This document shows positions 16,051-24,279 of a DNA stretch of 33,559 nucleotides, one piece after another. The stretch covers positions 1 through 33,559 of the forward strand of contig DSAE01000120.1 in NCBI GenBank assembly GCA_011372855.1, read 5' to 3'. Origin of the DNA: Desulfobacteraceae bacterium. Lineage in GTDB: Bacteria > Desulfobacterota > Desulfobulbia > Desulfobulbales > Desulfobulbaceae. The notes under the pieces are model-generated. The model was not told where the DNA came from, searched no databases, and worked only from the letters and a program-made list of their open reading frames with translations. Every line of letters starts with the position of its first letter. Within the stretch, counting starts at the first letter, position 1. Made by a program: the position numbers and the translations under genes.

Positions 16051-16989
16051 ATGGATAAGGCTGATTACCAGCTTGTTATCATCGGCGGCGGCCCGGCCGG
16101 GTTAACCGCGGGCCTGTACGCCGCCCGTGCGCGCCTCAACACTGTCCTGGTGGAAAAAGCGGCCCTTGGCGGCCAGGTCCTGATCACCCACTGGGTCGAT
16201 AATTACCCCGGAGTCGTCGACGGGGCGGCGGGTTACGACCTGATTGAAACGTGGACCGCCCATGCCAGACGTTTCGGGTTGGAAACCAGGTCCGTTAATG
16301 TTGTTTCCCTCGACCTGAAGGACTCAATCAAGATCCTGCACCTGGAAAACGGCGACCGTATCACCGCCCGGGCGGTGATCATCTGCACCGGCGGCAGCCC
16401 CGGCAAGCTCAACGTCCCCGGCGAAAAGGAATTCACCGGCAAAGGGGTCTCCTATTGCGCCACCTGCGACGGACCGTTTTACAAAGGCCGGGAAATTGCA
16501 GTGGTGGGAGGAGGCAATACCGCCATCCAGGAGGCCGTCCATCTCACCAGGTTCGCCGCCAAGGTTACGGTCATTCACCGCCGGGAGGAATTGCGGGCGA
16601 CAAAGGTCGTCCAGGAAAAAGCCTTTGCCGACGAGCGGATCGAGTTTATCCTCAATGCCGAGGTGGAGGAAATTCTGGGGGGGTCCGACGGGGTAGAGGG
16701 ACTGCGGCTGCGGCACCGCGACGGATCCGCTTCCTCCCTTGCCGTGACCGGAGTTTTTATTCTCATCGGCGTGGTCCCCAATAACGAAATACTTCCCCGG
16801 GGAGCCCTGGAACTCGACGAATACGGATTCATCATTACCGACACGGAAATGCGGACGGCCCTTCCGGGAGTCTTTGCCGCCGGGGACATCAGGAGCAAAA
16901 ACTTCCGCCAGATTGTGACCGCCGCCGGAGAGGGGGCAACAGCGGAATTGTCCGCTGAACATTACCTCGCCAACATGAATGAACAGTAA
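16051..16989 (+). CDS. trxB: Thioredoxin reductase
   Basis: A flavoprotein that reduces thioredoxin. The 312-residue protein shows the FAD-binding GGGPAGLTAGLYAARA (about residues 12-27), the redox-active CATC (Cys136, Cys139), the second dinucleotide fold GGGNTAIQEA, HRREELRATK, and the C-terminal FAD motif GVFAAGDIRSKNFRQIVTAAGEGA. The HRR-x3-R pattern is the usual NADPH 2'-phosphate-binding feature, so NADPH is the probable donor. Length is normal. It lies directly after trxA and 87 bases before bamD. Confidence 0.95.
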   Translation: MDKADYQLVIIGGGPAGLTAGLYAARARLNTVLVEKAALGGQVLITHWVDNYPGVVDGAAGYDLIETWTAHARRFGLETRSVNVVSLDLKDSIKILHLENGDRITARAVIICTGGSPGKLNVPGEKEFTGKGVSYCATCDGPFYKGREIAVVGGGNTAIQEAVHLTRFAAKVTVIHRREELRATKVVQEKAFADERIEFILNAEVEEILGGSDGVEGLRLRHRDGSASSLAVTGVFILIGVVPNNEILPRGALELDEYGFIITDTEMRTALPGVFAAGDIRSKNFRQIVTAAGEGATAELSAEHYLANMNEQ

Positions 16990-17076
16990 ACCGGACCAAC
17001 GGGTGCCGGACGACGGCCGGGCAGTCCCTGCAGCGACGCCGACAGACCATCCAGAACATTGCATAGTGGAAACATC

Positions 17077-17880
17077 ATGACATATCTGCATCACCGCCGC
17101 TTACCGGCTCTCCGTCCTGCCCTGACGGTACTGGTCCTGATTCTGCCGCTTGCTCTGGCTGGCTGCGCATCGCTCAAAAGCTGGTTCGGTTTCGACGACT
17201 CAACCACGGTCCAGCAGTCGGCCGAGAGCCTGGCCATGGAGGGCATGGACGATTTCAACGTCGGCAAGTACCACAGCGCCCTGAACAGTTTTGAAGAGAT
17301 CCTGGACCGCTTTCCCTTCAGCCCCCAGGCCATGCTGGCCGCGCTCAAGGCGGCGGATTCCCATTACTACCAGAAGAATTACCTGGAGGCAAAGGTTCTC
17401 TACCAGCAGTTCGAGGAGCGCCATCCCACCAACGAGGCGATACCGTACGTGATGTTCCAGATCGGCATGTGCGACTACGCCCGGACGGACAGGATCGACC
17501 GGGACACCAGCGGCGCCAGGGACGCCCTCCAGTCTTTCTCCCGCCTGTTGCGGGCCTATCCCGACTCACCCTACAGCGCGGAAGCGAAAGCCCGCATCCA
17601 GGCGGCGCAGGAATTTCTCATCAACCATGAATACTTCGTGGCCGTCTTTTACGTCCGGACAAAGCGCTACGAAGAAGCGGCCCACCGGTTGCGGTACCTG
17701 ATTGCCATGTACCCCGGCTCCCCCATCACCGCCAACGCGGAAAAACTGCTGGCGCGCATCGAGGAAGGCAATCCTCCCAGGATGGGCTTGACCCGCTGGC
17801 TGCCGCGCCTGACCATGCCGGACTGGAAGCTGTTCAAAGCCGGGGAGACCCCCGGCCCGGAGGAACCAACGGATCTGTAG
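17077..17880 (+). CDS. bamD: Outer membrane protein assembly factor BamD
   Basis: A lipoprotein of the BAM complex that inserts beta-barrel proteins into the outer membrane. The 267-residue protein has a basic, hydrophobic signal peptide ending LALAGC, so Cys is lipidated. Five TPR-like repeats follow: GMDDFNVGKYHSALNSFEEILDRFP, DSHYYQKNYLEAKVLYQQFEERHP, the ARDALQSFSRLLRAYPDSPYS segment, and the C-terminal AVFYVRTKRYEEAAHRLRYLIAMYP. The last repeats match the BamD/YfiO family closely. I took ATG 17077 with GGAAA upstream over an in-frame TTG at 17059. It converges with the ferredoxin gene, with only two bases between stops. Confidence 0.92.
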   Translation: MTYLHHRRLPALRPALTVLVLILPLALAGCASLKSWFGFDDSTTVQQSAESLAMEGMDDFNVGKYHSALNSFEEILDRFPFSPQAMLAALKAADSHYYQKNYLEAKVLYQQFEERHPTNEAIPYVMFQIGMCDYARTDRIDRDTSGARDALQSFSRLLRAYPDSPYSAEAKARIQAAQEFLINHEYFVAVFYVRTKRYEEAAHRLRYLIAMYPGSPITANAEKLLARIEEGNPPRMGLTRWLPRLTMPDWKLFKAGETPGPEEPTDL

Positions 17881-17882
17881 GG

Positions 17883-18317
17883 CTATACCAGGGCCTCCTC
17901 CACAATATTGTCGAAGGAAACCTCCATCGCCCTGACCGGGCAGCCGGTCACGCAGAGGCCGCACCCCGTACATCTGTCCGGGTCAAAAATGACGGCCATC
18001 TCGGGCCTTCTGATATACAGAGCGCCCACCGGACATATGCCCGTACACGCCCCGCACTGGAAACAGCGGTCTTCATCCCGGCGGATCTTGCCCGCCAGCC
18101 GCTCGGCTTTGACTCCCAGATCATGGAGGTACTGGAGTGATTCCTTGACATTTTCCCGCAACCCCTTGAGCTCGAGGATCATGATGCCCTCCCGCTGGGG
18201 CAGGATGTCGGCCTTGAGGATGTTGAATTCGACATCGTAGCGGCGCACCAGCTGGTAAATGATCGGCTGATCGCATGTCTCCTTGGGAAAGCGCAAAAAA
18301 TAGATTCGGGTATACAT
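17883..18317 (-). CDS. NIL-domain ferredoxin, two [4Fe-4S] clusters
   Basis: A 144-residue protein with an N-terminal NIL domain (about residues 3-75: RIYFLRFPKETCDQPIIYQL through MILELKGL) and a C-terminal bacterial ferredoxin domain with two cluster motifs, CFQCGACTGICPVGAL and CTGCGLCVTGCPVRAM. NIL-ferredoxins of methanogens and sulfate reducers take part in an anaerobic route that makes homocysteine from aspartate semialdehyde together with a COG1900 (DUF39) protein. That partner is not in this window, so the pathway role is inference. GAGGAG precedes the ATG closely. It is the third gene of a minus-strand run after two kinase-like genes, with a 56-base gap. Confidence 0.87.
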   Translation of the reverse strand: MYTRIYFLRFPKETCDQPIIYQLVRRYDVEFNILKADILPQREGIMILELKGLRENVKESLQYLHDLGVKAERLAGKIRRDEDRCFQCGACTGICPVGALYIRRPEMAVIFDPDRCTGCGLCVTGCPVRAMEVSFDNIVEEALV

Positions 18318-18373
18318 ATTCTCCTCACCATCACGTGAATTATCGGCGATTGCATCGGGTGGTCCCGGCGGCG

Positions 18374-18964
18374 TCAGGCATCCGCCCTGAATTCCCCCCG
18401 CCCCTGTTCCATGTTCAGCTCCAGGGCAAGGATGTCCAGGAGCCGGGCGACGGGCAGTTCGGTGGACAACGTAATCAGTTCGGCGTCCGCCAGTTCAGCG
18501 GGGGGCTGAAAAGCTTCCTTCTGCACCAGGTAGATTTCCCAGCGTCCGTCGGATACCGACAGGGGGTCGCGCGCCCTCCGGGCAATTCTCCGCCTGGTCT
18601 CGTCCTCGCCGCAGACGCAGTGGATGAAAACCGCGGCGACACCCTCTGCCGCCGCCAGACGGCGGACCCTGCTCCGTTCCTCCCGGCTGTGATAGGATCC
18701 GTCCAGCACGACCCCGTCCCGGCCGGCGCGCATCTCGCTCCGCACCCGGTCAAGCATGGCCTGATAGGTTTTTCGCGAAAACTCCCCGGTATATATGCCC
18801 CTGCCGTATCCGTCCGCCGCGGACCGGTGGGCTTCAAGCCCCGCCAGTTCCTTGCGGACGCGGTCGGTGTTGTAATAGGGCAGATCATACCGCCGGGCAA
18901 ACGCTTCCGCAAGGGTCGATTTTCCCGAGGCGATCAGGCCGAAAAAGACAAACACCCGCCGCAC
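18374..18964 (-). CDS. AAA-family P-loop kinase (COG0645-like)
   Basis: A 196-residue P-loop ATPase of the zeta-toxin/kinase-like group. Residues 1-20 contain the strand VFVFFGLIASGKSTLAEAFA with the Walker A loop GLIASGKS. Later VVLDGSYHSREERSRVRRLA resembles a Walker B/kinase segment, and ETRRRIARRARDP a lid with several Arg residues. I place the start at GTG 18964, four bases after the upstream stop and behind GGAGGG; there is no ATG before the Walker A motif in frame, except one 32 codons earlier inside the neighbour. In many bacteria this domain is fused behind an APH-like domain; here the two are separate genes in different frames. Substrate is unknown. Confidence 0.8.
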   Translation of the reverse strand: MRRVFVFFGLIASGKSTLAEAFARRYDLPYYNTDRVRKELAGLEAHRSAADGYGRGIYTGEFSRKTYQAMLDRVRSEMRAGRDGVVLDGSYHSREERSRVRRLAAAEGVAAVFIHCVCGEDETRRRIARRARDPLSVSDGRWEIYLVQKEAFQPPAELADAELITLSTELPVARLLDILALELNMEQGRGEFRADA

Positions 18965-18968
18965 GTCC

Positions 18969-19982
18969 CTACCCTCCGGCGTAGTTTGCCGCCAGTTCGA
19001 AATATCGGCCTGCCCCGGCCAGGCACGCGACGCGCGCCGCTTCCTCCACCGCCGGATCATTGGCGGTGAACAGCCCTATCTTGCCCCGGACAAAGGCCCG
19101 GTAGCATTTGTAGAAATCGAGCATTCCCCGTAAACCTTCGTCGCCGGAGGCGGCGGTGAAACGGTCGATGAAATAGGCGGACAATGCCTGCAGACCGTGA
19201 TAATCGAGATCCATCGCCAGGAAGGCAACGTCGCCGGCCACGTCGCAATAGCGGAACCGCTGGTTGAATTCTATGCAGTCATAGATATAGACCTTGTCCG
19301 CCAGGCAGATGTTGGCCGAATAGAGGTCGCCGTGGCCGTCGCGGATCATGCCGGCGGCAATGCGCTCATTGAACAGATCCTCCCGGGCGAGGACCGCCCT
19401 GGCGTAGGCGGATACCCTCTCGAACTGGGAAGGCGACAGGGCCGCGCCGCCGACAAATGCTTCGGTCTGGTCGAAATTCTCCAGCACGTTGACGGCCACG
19501 GCCGCGGCCGTGCCGAACCGATCGATTTCCGGGCTCCGCTCGGCCCGCTGATAAAACGGCGCCAGCACCTCCACCAGGGCGTCGATGTGCGACCTGTTCA
19601 ATTCGCCCGCCCGGATGAGCTGGACCATCATGCGCTCTTCAGGCATCCTGACCATCCTGACGCCGTACTCCGCGGCCTTGCCCGAACCGCCGAGGACAAA
19701 GCGGCCGCCGGCACGGTGTACCGTCACCAGGTCCAGGTAAATTTCCGGACAGAGCCTGCGGTTCAGACGGAGTTCCTCCTGACAGTAAAATTTCCTCTTT
19801 GCCAGGGTGGAAAAGTCGAGAAACCCGAAATTGACCGGTTTCTTGAACTTGTAGACGTAGTCGCCGGCCAGCAGGACATAGGAAATATGGGTCTGGACCA
19901 GGCGGACGTCCCCGGCGGGATGGGCGTACGCCCCGGGCTCGAGCAGATCCCTGATAAACGGCGGCAGGTTTTCATTGACCAT
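18969..19982 (-). CDS. Aminoglycoside-phosphotransferase-like kinase (COG2187-like)
   Basis: A 337-residue member of the APH/protein-kinase-like fold. Visible features are the N-lobe segment VQTHISYVLLAGDYVYKFKKPVNFGFLDF with a lysine suited to ATP binding, the catalytic loop RDGHGDLYSANICL (H-G-D-x-x-x-x-N), and the DxD-like metal motif region YIYDCIEFNQRFRYCDVAGDVAFLAMDLD. These are the APH hallmarks. The substrate is unknown; a role in antibiotic resistance is not implied. GGAG lies six bases before the ATG. The next gene encodes a P-loop kinase that is often fused to this domain. It is divergent from larB. Confidence 0.82.
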   Translation of the reverse strand: MVNENLPPFIRDLLEPGAYAHPAGDVRLVQTHISYVLLAGDYVYKFKKPVNFGFLDFSTLAKRKFYCQEELRLNRRLCPEIYLDLVTVHRAGGRFVLGGSGKAAEYGVRMVRMPEERMMVQLIRAGELNRSHIDALVEVLAPFYQRAERSPEIDRFGTAAAVAVNVLENFDQTEAFVGGAALSPSQFERVSAYARAVLAREDLFNERIAAGMIRDGHGDLYSANICLADKVYIYDCIEFNQRFRYCDVAGDVAFLAMDLDYHGLQALSAYFIDRFTAASGDEGLRGMLDFYKCYRAFVRGKIGLFTANDPAVEEAARVACLAGAGRYFELAANYAGG

Positions 19983-20055
19983 GACATTCTCCGGTGCTCA
20001 TGTGGACGGGGAAAAAACAGCCGCAGTGTACCAGAAGAGGGAGGCACCGTAAATG

Positions 20056-20084
20056 TTTACCAATGGAAAAAGCCGTGGTAAAGT
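20056..20084 (+). promoter_or_regulatory. Possible promoter for larB
   Basis: TTTACC (20056-20061) and TAAAGT (20079-20084), each 4 of 6, with a 17-base spacer, 31 bases before the larB ATG. Weak match. Confidence 0.35.
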
Positions 20085-20115
20085 CATTGGCTTACAAACC
20101 GGGGGAGCATGGAGC

Positions 20116-20877
20116 ATGAACGAACAGGATATACGCAACCTTCTTGAGCGGGTCAGGGACAACACATTGGCCGTCGGCGATGCCGTCGAGCAGTTGCGGC
20201 ACCTTCCCACCGAAATACTGCCCTCGGCCCGGCTCGATCATCACCGCCAGCTGCGCACCGGTCTGCCCGAGGCTGTTTTCGGGGAGAGCAAGACAGCGGC
20301 CCATCTGATCGAAATTCTTGCCGCGCAACTGAAAAGGCAAAACGTGGTCCTGGCGACCAGGGTGTCGCCGGATAAAGCGAGGGAAGTCTTCGGCAGACTC
20401 GACGGGCTGACCTACCATGACACGGCCCGGATGCTCACCGGCAATGAACAGCTCATTCAGGCTGACAGCGGCAGGGGGACAGTGGTTATCGTCTCCGCCG
20501 GCACCTCGGACCAGCCGGTCGCCGAAGAGTGCAGGATATCGCTGGAGCTGTTCGGCCACCGCGTCCGCTGCGTCTACGACGCGGGGGTAGCGGGCCTGCA
20601 CCGCATCCTGGCTCATTCCGAACTGTTGCGGGAGGCCGGGGTCATCATCGTCGTCGCCGGCATGGAAGGCGCCCTGCCCAGCGTGGTTGCCGGCATGGTG
20701 AGCGCCCCGGTCATCGGCGTTCCGACCAGCATCGGCTACGGTACCGGGGCGGGAGGCATCAGCGCCCTGCTCGGCATGCTCAACAGCTGTTCGCCCGGCC
20801 TCGCGGTGGTCAACATCGACAACGGCTTCGGCGCCGCCTGCATGGCCGCCGCCATTAACAGGCGGGGCGAAAAATAA
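20116..20877 (+). CDS. larB: LarB, nickel-pincer cofactor biosynthesis carboxylase
   Basis: LarB carboxylates the pyridinium ring of nicotinic acid adenine dinucleotide and releases AMP, the first step toward the nickel-pincer cofactor of lactate racemase-type enzymes. The 253-residue protein has a helical N-terminal part and a C-terminal AIR-carboxylase-like (PurE) domain: VIVSAGTSDQPVAEE, VRCVYDAGVAGLHR, IIVVAGMEGALPSVVAGMV, GVPTSIGYGTGAGGISALL and VVNIDNGFGAACMA. These blocks are diagnostic. GGGGGAG lies eight bases before ATG 20116; an earlier in-frame ATG at 20053 gives a non-homologous extension. LarC, LarE and the target enzyme are not nearby, so it stands alone here. Confidence 0.92.
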   Translation: MNEQDIRNLLERVRDNTLAVGDAVEQLRHLPTEILPSARLDHHRQLRTGLPEAVFGESKTAAHLIEILAAQLKRQNVVLATRVSPDKAREVFGRLDGLTYHDTARMLTGNEQLIQADSGRGTVVIVSAGTSDQPVAEECRISLELFGHRVRCVYDAGVAGLHRILAHSELLREAGVIIVVAGMEGALPSVVAGMVSAPVIGVPTSIGYGTGAGGISALLGMLNSCSPGLAVVNIDNGFGAACMAAAINRRGEK

Positions 20878-20886
20878 AGGCCGGCA

Positions 20887-20915
20887 TTGCCAAATACCGG
20901 GCAACGGTATATAAT
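20887..20915 (+). promoter_or_regulatory. Sigma-70-type promoter for secDF
   Basis: TTGCCA (20887-20892, 5 of 6) and TATAAT (20910-20915, perfect) with the ideal 17-base spacer. Transcription would start near 20922, some 55 bases before the secDF ATG. It is the best-matching promoter in the window. Confidence 0.82.
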
Positions 20916-20976
20916 AACCGGTTTTAACTGAAAAATTGCATGGTACTCCTCTGACCCTTACTCAAGAGCTTAACCG

Positions 20977-23544
20977 ATGAACACGTCGCTCAAATTGAAA
21001 CTCGGCCTGGTGGCCGTGCTGATACTCTTTTCCGTTGTGGCCGTCGTCCCCTCCTTTTATCCCAATGTTCCGGGGTGGTGGAAAAAATATCTGGCCCCGG
21101 AAGGACTGAAGCTGGGCCTCGATCTGCAGGGAGGCATCCACCTTGTTCTCCGGGTTGACATTGACCGGGCGATCCAGAATTCCCTGGATCTGGCCGCATC
21201 CGACCTCAAGGAGGTGCTGGCCGACAGGGATATCACCGCCGTGCGCATGGATTCGGGCGATGCGAGCCGGGTAATGTTCACGCTCCCCAACATCGGTGCC
21301 GTCGATACCGTTCGCGAAGTCATCCGGGGCGAATTCGAAAATCTCGATATCGCGGTTGAGGCGGAGGAAGGAAGTTTCCCGAAAATCACCCTGCAGTTGA
21401 AGAAGAACGAAATCGAAAATATCAGAAAAAACGCCGTCGTCCAGTCCCTGGAAATCATCCGCAATCGAATTGACCAGTTCGGCGTCACCGAGCCCGTCAT
21501 CATCCGCCAGGGGGACAACGAAATCGTGGTTCAGCTCCCCGGCATCAAGGATCCGGACCGGGCCATGGACCTCATCGGCCAGACCGCCCAGCTTGAATTC
21601 AAGCTGGTGGCCGACGACACCGGCATCAATCTCAACCAGTTGATCAACCAGGCCGTGCAGAACGGTCAATGGCAATGGGGGGAAAGCCGCCGGCAGCTGA
21701 ACCTCGCTCTCCAGGGCCAGATCCCGCCGGACACAGAAATCTATTTTGAACGGGTCGTCGACAACCAGACCAGGGCGGAAACCAGGGTCCCCATTCTCCT
21801 CAAAAACCAGGTCCTGATGACCGGGGAAATGGTCAAGGATGCCCAGGTGCGGATCGGCGGCAACTTCAACGAACCCTACGTCAGCCTCGACCTGACGGGG
21901 CGCGGCGGGACGGTATTCGGCCATGTCACCGAAAAAAATGTCGGCAAGCGGCTGGCCATCGTGCTGGACGAGGTTGTCCGTTCCGCACCGGTCATCCGGG
22001 AAAAAATCCTCGGCGGCAAGGCCCAGATATCAGGCAGCTTCACCCATGAAGAGGCAACGGACCTGGCCATTGTCCTGCGGGTGGGGGCCCTGCCGGCGCC
22101 GGTGGAAATAATCCAGAACCTTACCGTCGGTGCCAGCCTCGGCAAGGATTCCATCAACAGGGGACTGATGGCCGGCCTGTTCGGCACCTTCCTGGTCATC
22201 GTCTTCATGCTCGTCTATTACCGGATTTCCGGCATAATAGCCATTTATGCGCTGCTCCTGAACATGCTCTTTCTCTTCGTCGGCCTGGCCATGCTCACCG
22301 CGACCCTGACCCTGCCGGGTATTGCCGGCATCATCCTGACCATCGGTATGGCGGTGGATGCCAACGTGCTTATTTACGAGCGCATGCGCGAGGAGTTTGC
22401 CCTGGGCAAATCGGTCAAATCAGGAGTGGACGGCGGCTTTGACAACGCCTTCTCGAGCATCGTCGACTCCCAGGTCACCACCCTGATCACCGCCCTGGCC
22501 CTGTTCCTGTTCGGCACCGGCCCCATCAAGGGTTTTGCGGTGACACTGTCCCTGGGCATCATGCTCAACCTGTTCACTGTCCTGTTCTGCACCCGGCTGG
22601 TGTACGACGGGCTGTACAGCATGAAATGGCTGAAAGAGCTGCGGTTCCTGGAATTCATCAAGAAATCCGATTTCGATTTCCTCAAAGTCCGCAAAATAGC
22701 CTTCGGTTTGTCCGGGGTCATGGTCATGATCGGCCTGATCGGCTTTGTCCAGATCCTCAGAGGCCAGGCCAATCTGGGAGTGGATTTTTCCGGAGGGTCG
22801 CTGCTGCAATACCAGGCCCAGAAGCCGTTCGCCCTCGATGAGGTCCGTTCCGCCTTTGCCAGGAACGGCTGGGACAACATCGACCTGCAGGAAGTTCCCG
22901 GCGAAAACCGGCTGATCGTCAAGGTAAAGAAATCCGAGGAAACCGTCGGCCACCTGGGCGAGGAACTCACCGACATCCTCAATGCCGAACTGGCGGACAG
23001 GGCATTTATCGTCGAAAGCCAGTCGGAGATCGGCTCCTCGGTCAGCGCCGTGCTCCGCAACAAGGCCATCCTCGCCATTGCTATTTCCCTGCTCGGCGTC
23101 CTGGCCTACCTGGCCCTGCGTTTTGACCTGCGCTTCGGGGTCGCCGCGGCGGCCGCCACCTTTCATGACGTGCTGGCCGTGCTCGGCATCTGCTGGCTGC
23201 TCGGCCTGGAGTTCAACCTGCTGATCGTCACCGCCCTGCTCACCCTGGCCGGCTATTCCCTCAACGACACCGTTGTCGTTTTTGACCGCATCCGCGAAAA
23301 TCTGCACAAGAAAAAGGAAGGGGAGAGCCTGTTCTCGGTCATCAACCTCAGCGTCAACCAGGTCCTCAGCCGAACGGTGGTCACCGGCCTGACCACCCTG
23401 CTGACCCTCTTTTCCCTCTATTTCCTGGGCGGCTCGACCATCCACGATTTCAGCTTCGCGCTCCTGGCCGGCATCATCATCGGGACCTTTTCCTCCATCT
23501 TCGTGGCCAGCCCGATTCTTACCTTCTGGCCGGAGAGGGATTGA
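20977..23544 (+). CDS. secDF: Fused protein translocase subunit SecDF
   Basis: SecD and SecF use the proton gradient to complete protein export through SecYEG. In this 855-residue protein they are one chain. SecD part: first membrane helix (about residues 8-27), a periplasmic region starting GLDLQGGIHLVLRVD, and five helices with GMAVDANVLIYERMREE (about 455-470), which holds the conserved Asp. SecF part begins near residue 560 with FDFLKVRKIAFGLS, includes LGVDFSGGSLLQYQ and ends with five helices, including YSLNDTVVVFDRIREN. Fusion is common in some lineages, while many deltaproteobacteria keep two genes. No yajC is adjacent. The gene has its own strong promoter and probably drives the four genes downstream. 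Confidence 0.97.
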   Translation: MNTSLKLKLGLVAVLILFSVVAVVPSFYPNVPGWWKKYLAPEGLKLGLDLQGGIHLVLRVDIDRAIQNSLDLAASDLKEVLADRDITAVRMDSGDASRVMFTLPNIGAVDTVREVIRGEFENLDIAVEAEEGSFPKITLQLKKNEIENIRKNAVVQSLEIIRNRIDQFGVTEPVIIRQGDNEIVVQLPGIKDPDRAMDLIGQTAQLEFKLVADDTGINLNQLINQAVQNGQWQWGESRRQLNLALQGQIPPDTEIYFERVVDNQTRAETRVPILLKNQVLMTGEMVKDAQVRIGGNFNEPYVSLDLTGRGGTVFGHVTEKNVGKRLAIVLDEVVRSAPVIREKILGGKAQISGSFTHEEATDLAIVLRVGALPAPVEIIQNLTVGASLGKDSINRGLMAGLFGTFLVIVFMLVYYRISGIIAIYALLLNMLFLFVGLAMLTATLTLPGIAGIILTIGMAVDANVLIYERMREEFALGKSVKSGVDGGFDNAFSSIVDSQVTTLITALALFLFGTGPIKGFAVTLSLGIMLNLFTVLFCTRLVYDGLYSMKWLKELRFLEFIKKSDFDFLKVRKIAFGLSGVMVMIGLIGFVQILRGQANLGVDFSGGSLLQYQAQKPFALDEVRSAFARNGWDNIDLQEVPGENRLIVKVKKSEETVGHLGEELTDILNAELADRAFIVESQSEIGSSVSAVLRNKAILAIAISLLGVLAYLALRFDLRFGVAAAAATFHDVLAVLGICWLLGLEFNLLIVTALLTLAGYSLNDTVVVFDRIRENLHKKKEGESLFSVINLSVNQVLSRTVVTGLTTLLTLFSLYFLGGSTIHDFSFALLAGIIIGTFSSIFVASPILTFWPERD

Positions 23545-23547
23545 ACC

Positions 23548-24279
23548 GTGACCGTCCTGCCCGACGGCTTTGTCCCGATCAGCACCACATCCCGCTTCCG
23601 TTTTGCCTGTCATCCGGAAGTTCCCTGCTTTACCGAATGCTGCCGGCAGCTGGACCTGGCTCTGACCCCCTATGATGTTCTGCGCCTGAAAAACAGGCTG
23701 AAGCTGCATTCCGGCCGCTTCCTCGAGCAGTATGTCATCATCGAGTGGGACCCGAGTCTGCTGTTCCCGCAATGCTACCTGACCATGATCGACGACGGCC
23801 GGGCAAGCTGCGTGTTCGTCTCTCCCGCCGGCTGCACCGTGTACGAGGACCGACCCGGCGCCTGCCGGGCCTATCCGGTGGGACGCGGCGCATCGGCCGG
23901 CAGGGACGGCGGGGTCGAAGAAACGCTGGTCCTGGTCAGGGAACCCCACTGCCTGGGCTTCAGGGAAGGACCCAGCCAGACGACCGGCGAATACTTTGCC
24001 GGCCAGGGCCTCGACGACTACTCCCGATGCAACGACACGCTCCTGGATGTCACCCAGCACCAACGGATACGGAACGGTTTCCGCCCTTCCCGCCGGCAAC
24101 TCGATCAGTTTATCCTGGCCCTGTACAACCTCGATACCTTCCGGCAGGAATTCAATGACGGCCGCATCACCCTGCGGCGGCCGCTCAGGGCGGATGAACT
24201 GCAGGGACTGGCCGGCGACGATGAACAGCTGCTCCTCCTCGGCATCCGCTGGCTGCGACAGGAATTGTTCGACGAATGA
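23548..24279 (+). CDS. YkgJ-family cysteine-cluster protein
   Basis: A 243-residue protein of the YkgJ/UPF0153 family, proposed zinc- or iron-chelating proteins of unknown function. The N-terminal half has the cysteine pattern ACHPEVPCFTECC (Cys21, 27, 31, 32), then ASCVFVSPAGCTVYEDRPGACRAYP, the family's C-x-V-Y-x-x-R-P-x-x-C-R-x-(Y/F)-P signature. Further cysteines occur at PHCLGF and SRCND. The C-terminal part is helical with many Leu residues. The start is GTG three bases after the secDF stop, behind GGAGAGGG. Its stop overlaps the next gene as ATGA. Which metal is bound cannot be told. Confidence 0.82.
   Translation: MTVLPDGFVPISTTSRFRFACHPEVPCFTECCRQLDLALTPYDVLRLKNRLKLHSGRFLEQYVIIEWDPSLLFPQCYLTMIDDGRASCVFVSPAGCTVYEDRPGACRAYPVGRGASAGRDGGVEETLVLVREPHCLGFREGPSQTTGEYFAGQGLDDYSRCNDTLLDVTQHQRIRNGFRPSRRQLDQFILALYNLDTFRQEFNDGRITLRRPLRADELQGLAGDDEQLLLLGIRWLRQELFDE

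Noticed and set aside
18969-19982. Antibiotic-resistance gene (aminoglycoside phosphotransferase)
   Set aside because: Only the general APH fold is shared; the neighbouring P-loop kinase and the sequence group point to an uncharacterised housekeeping kinase.
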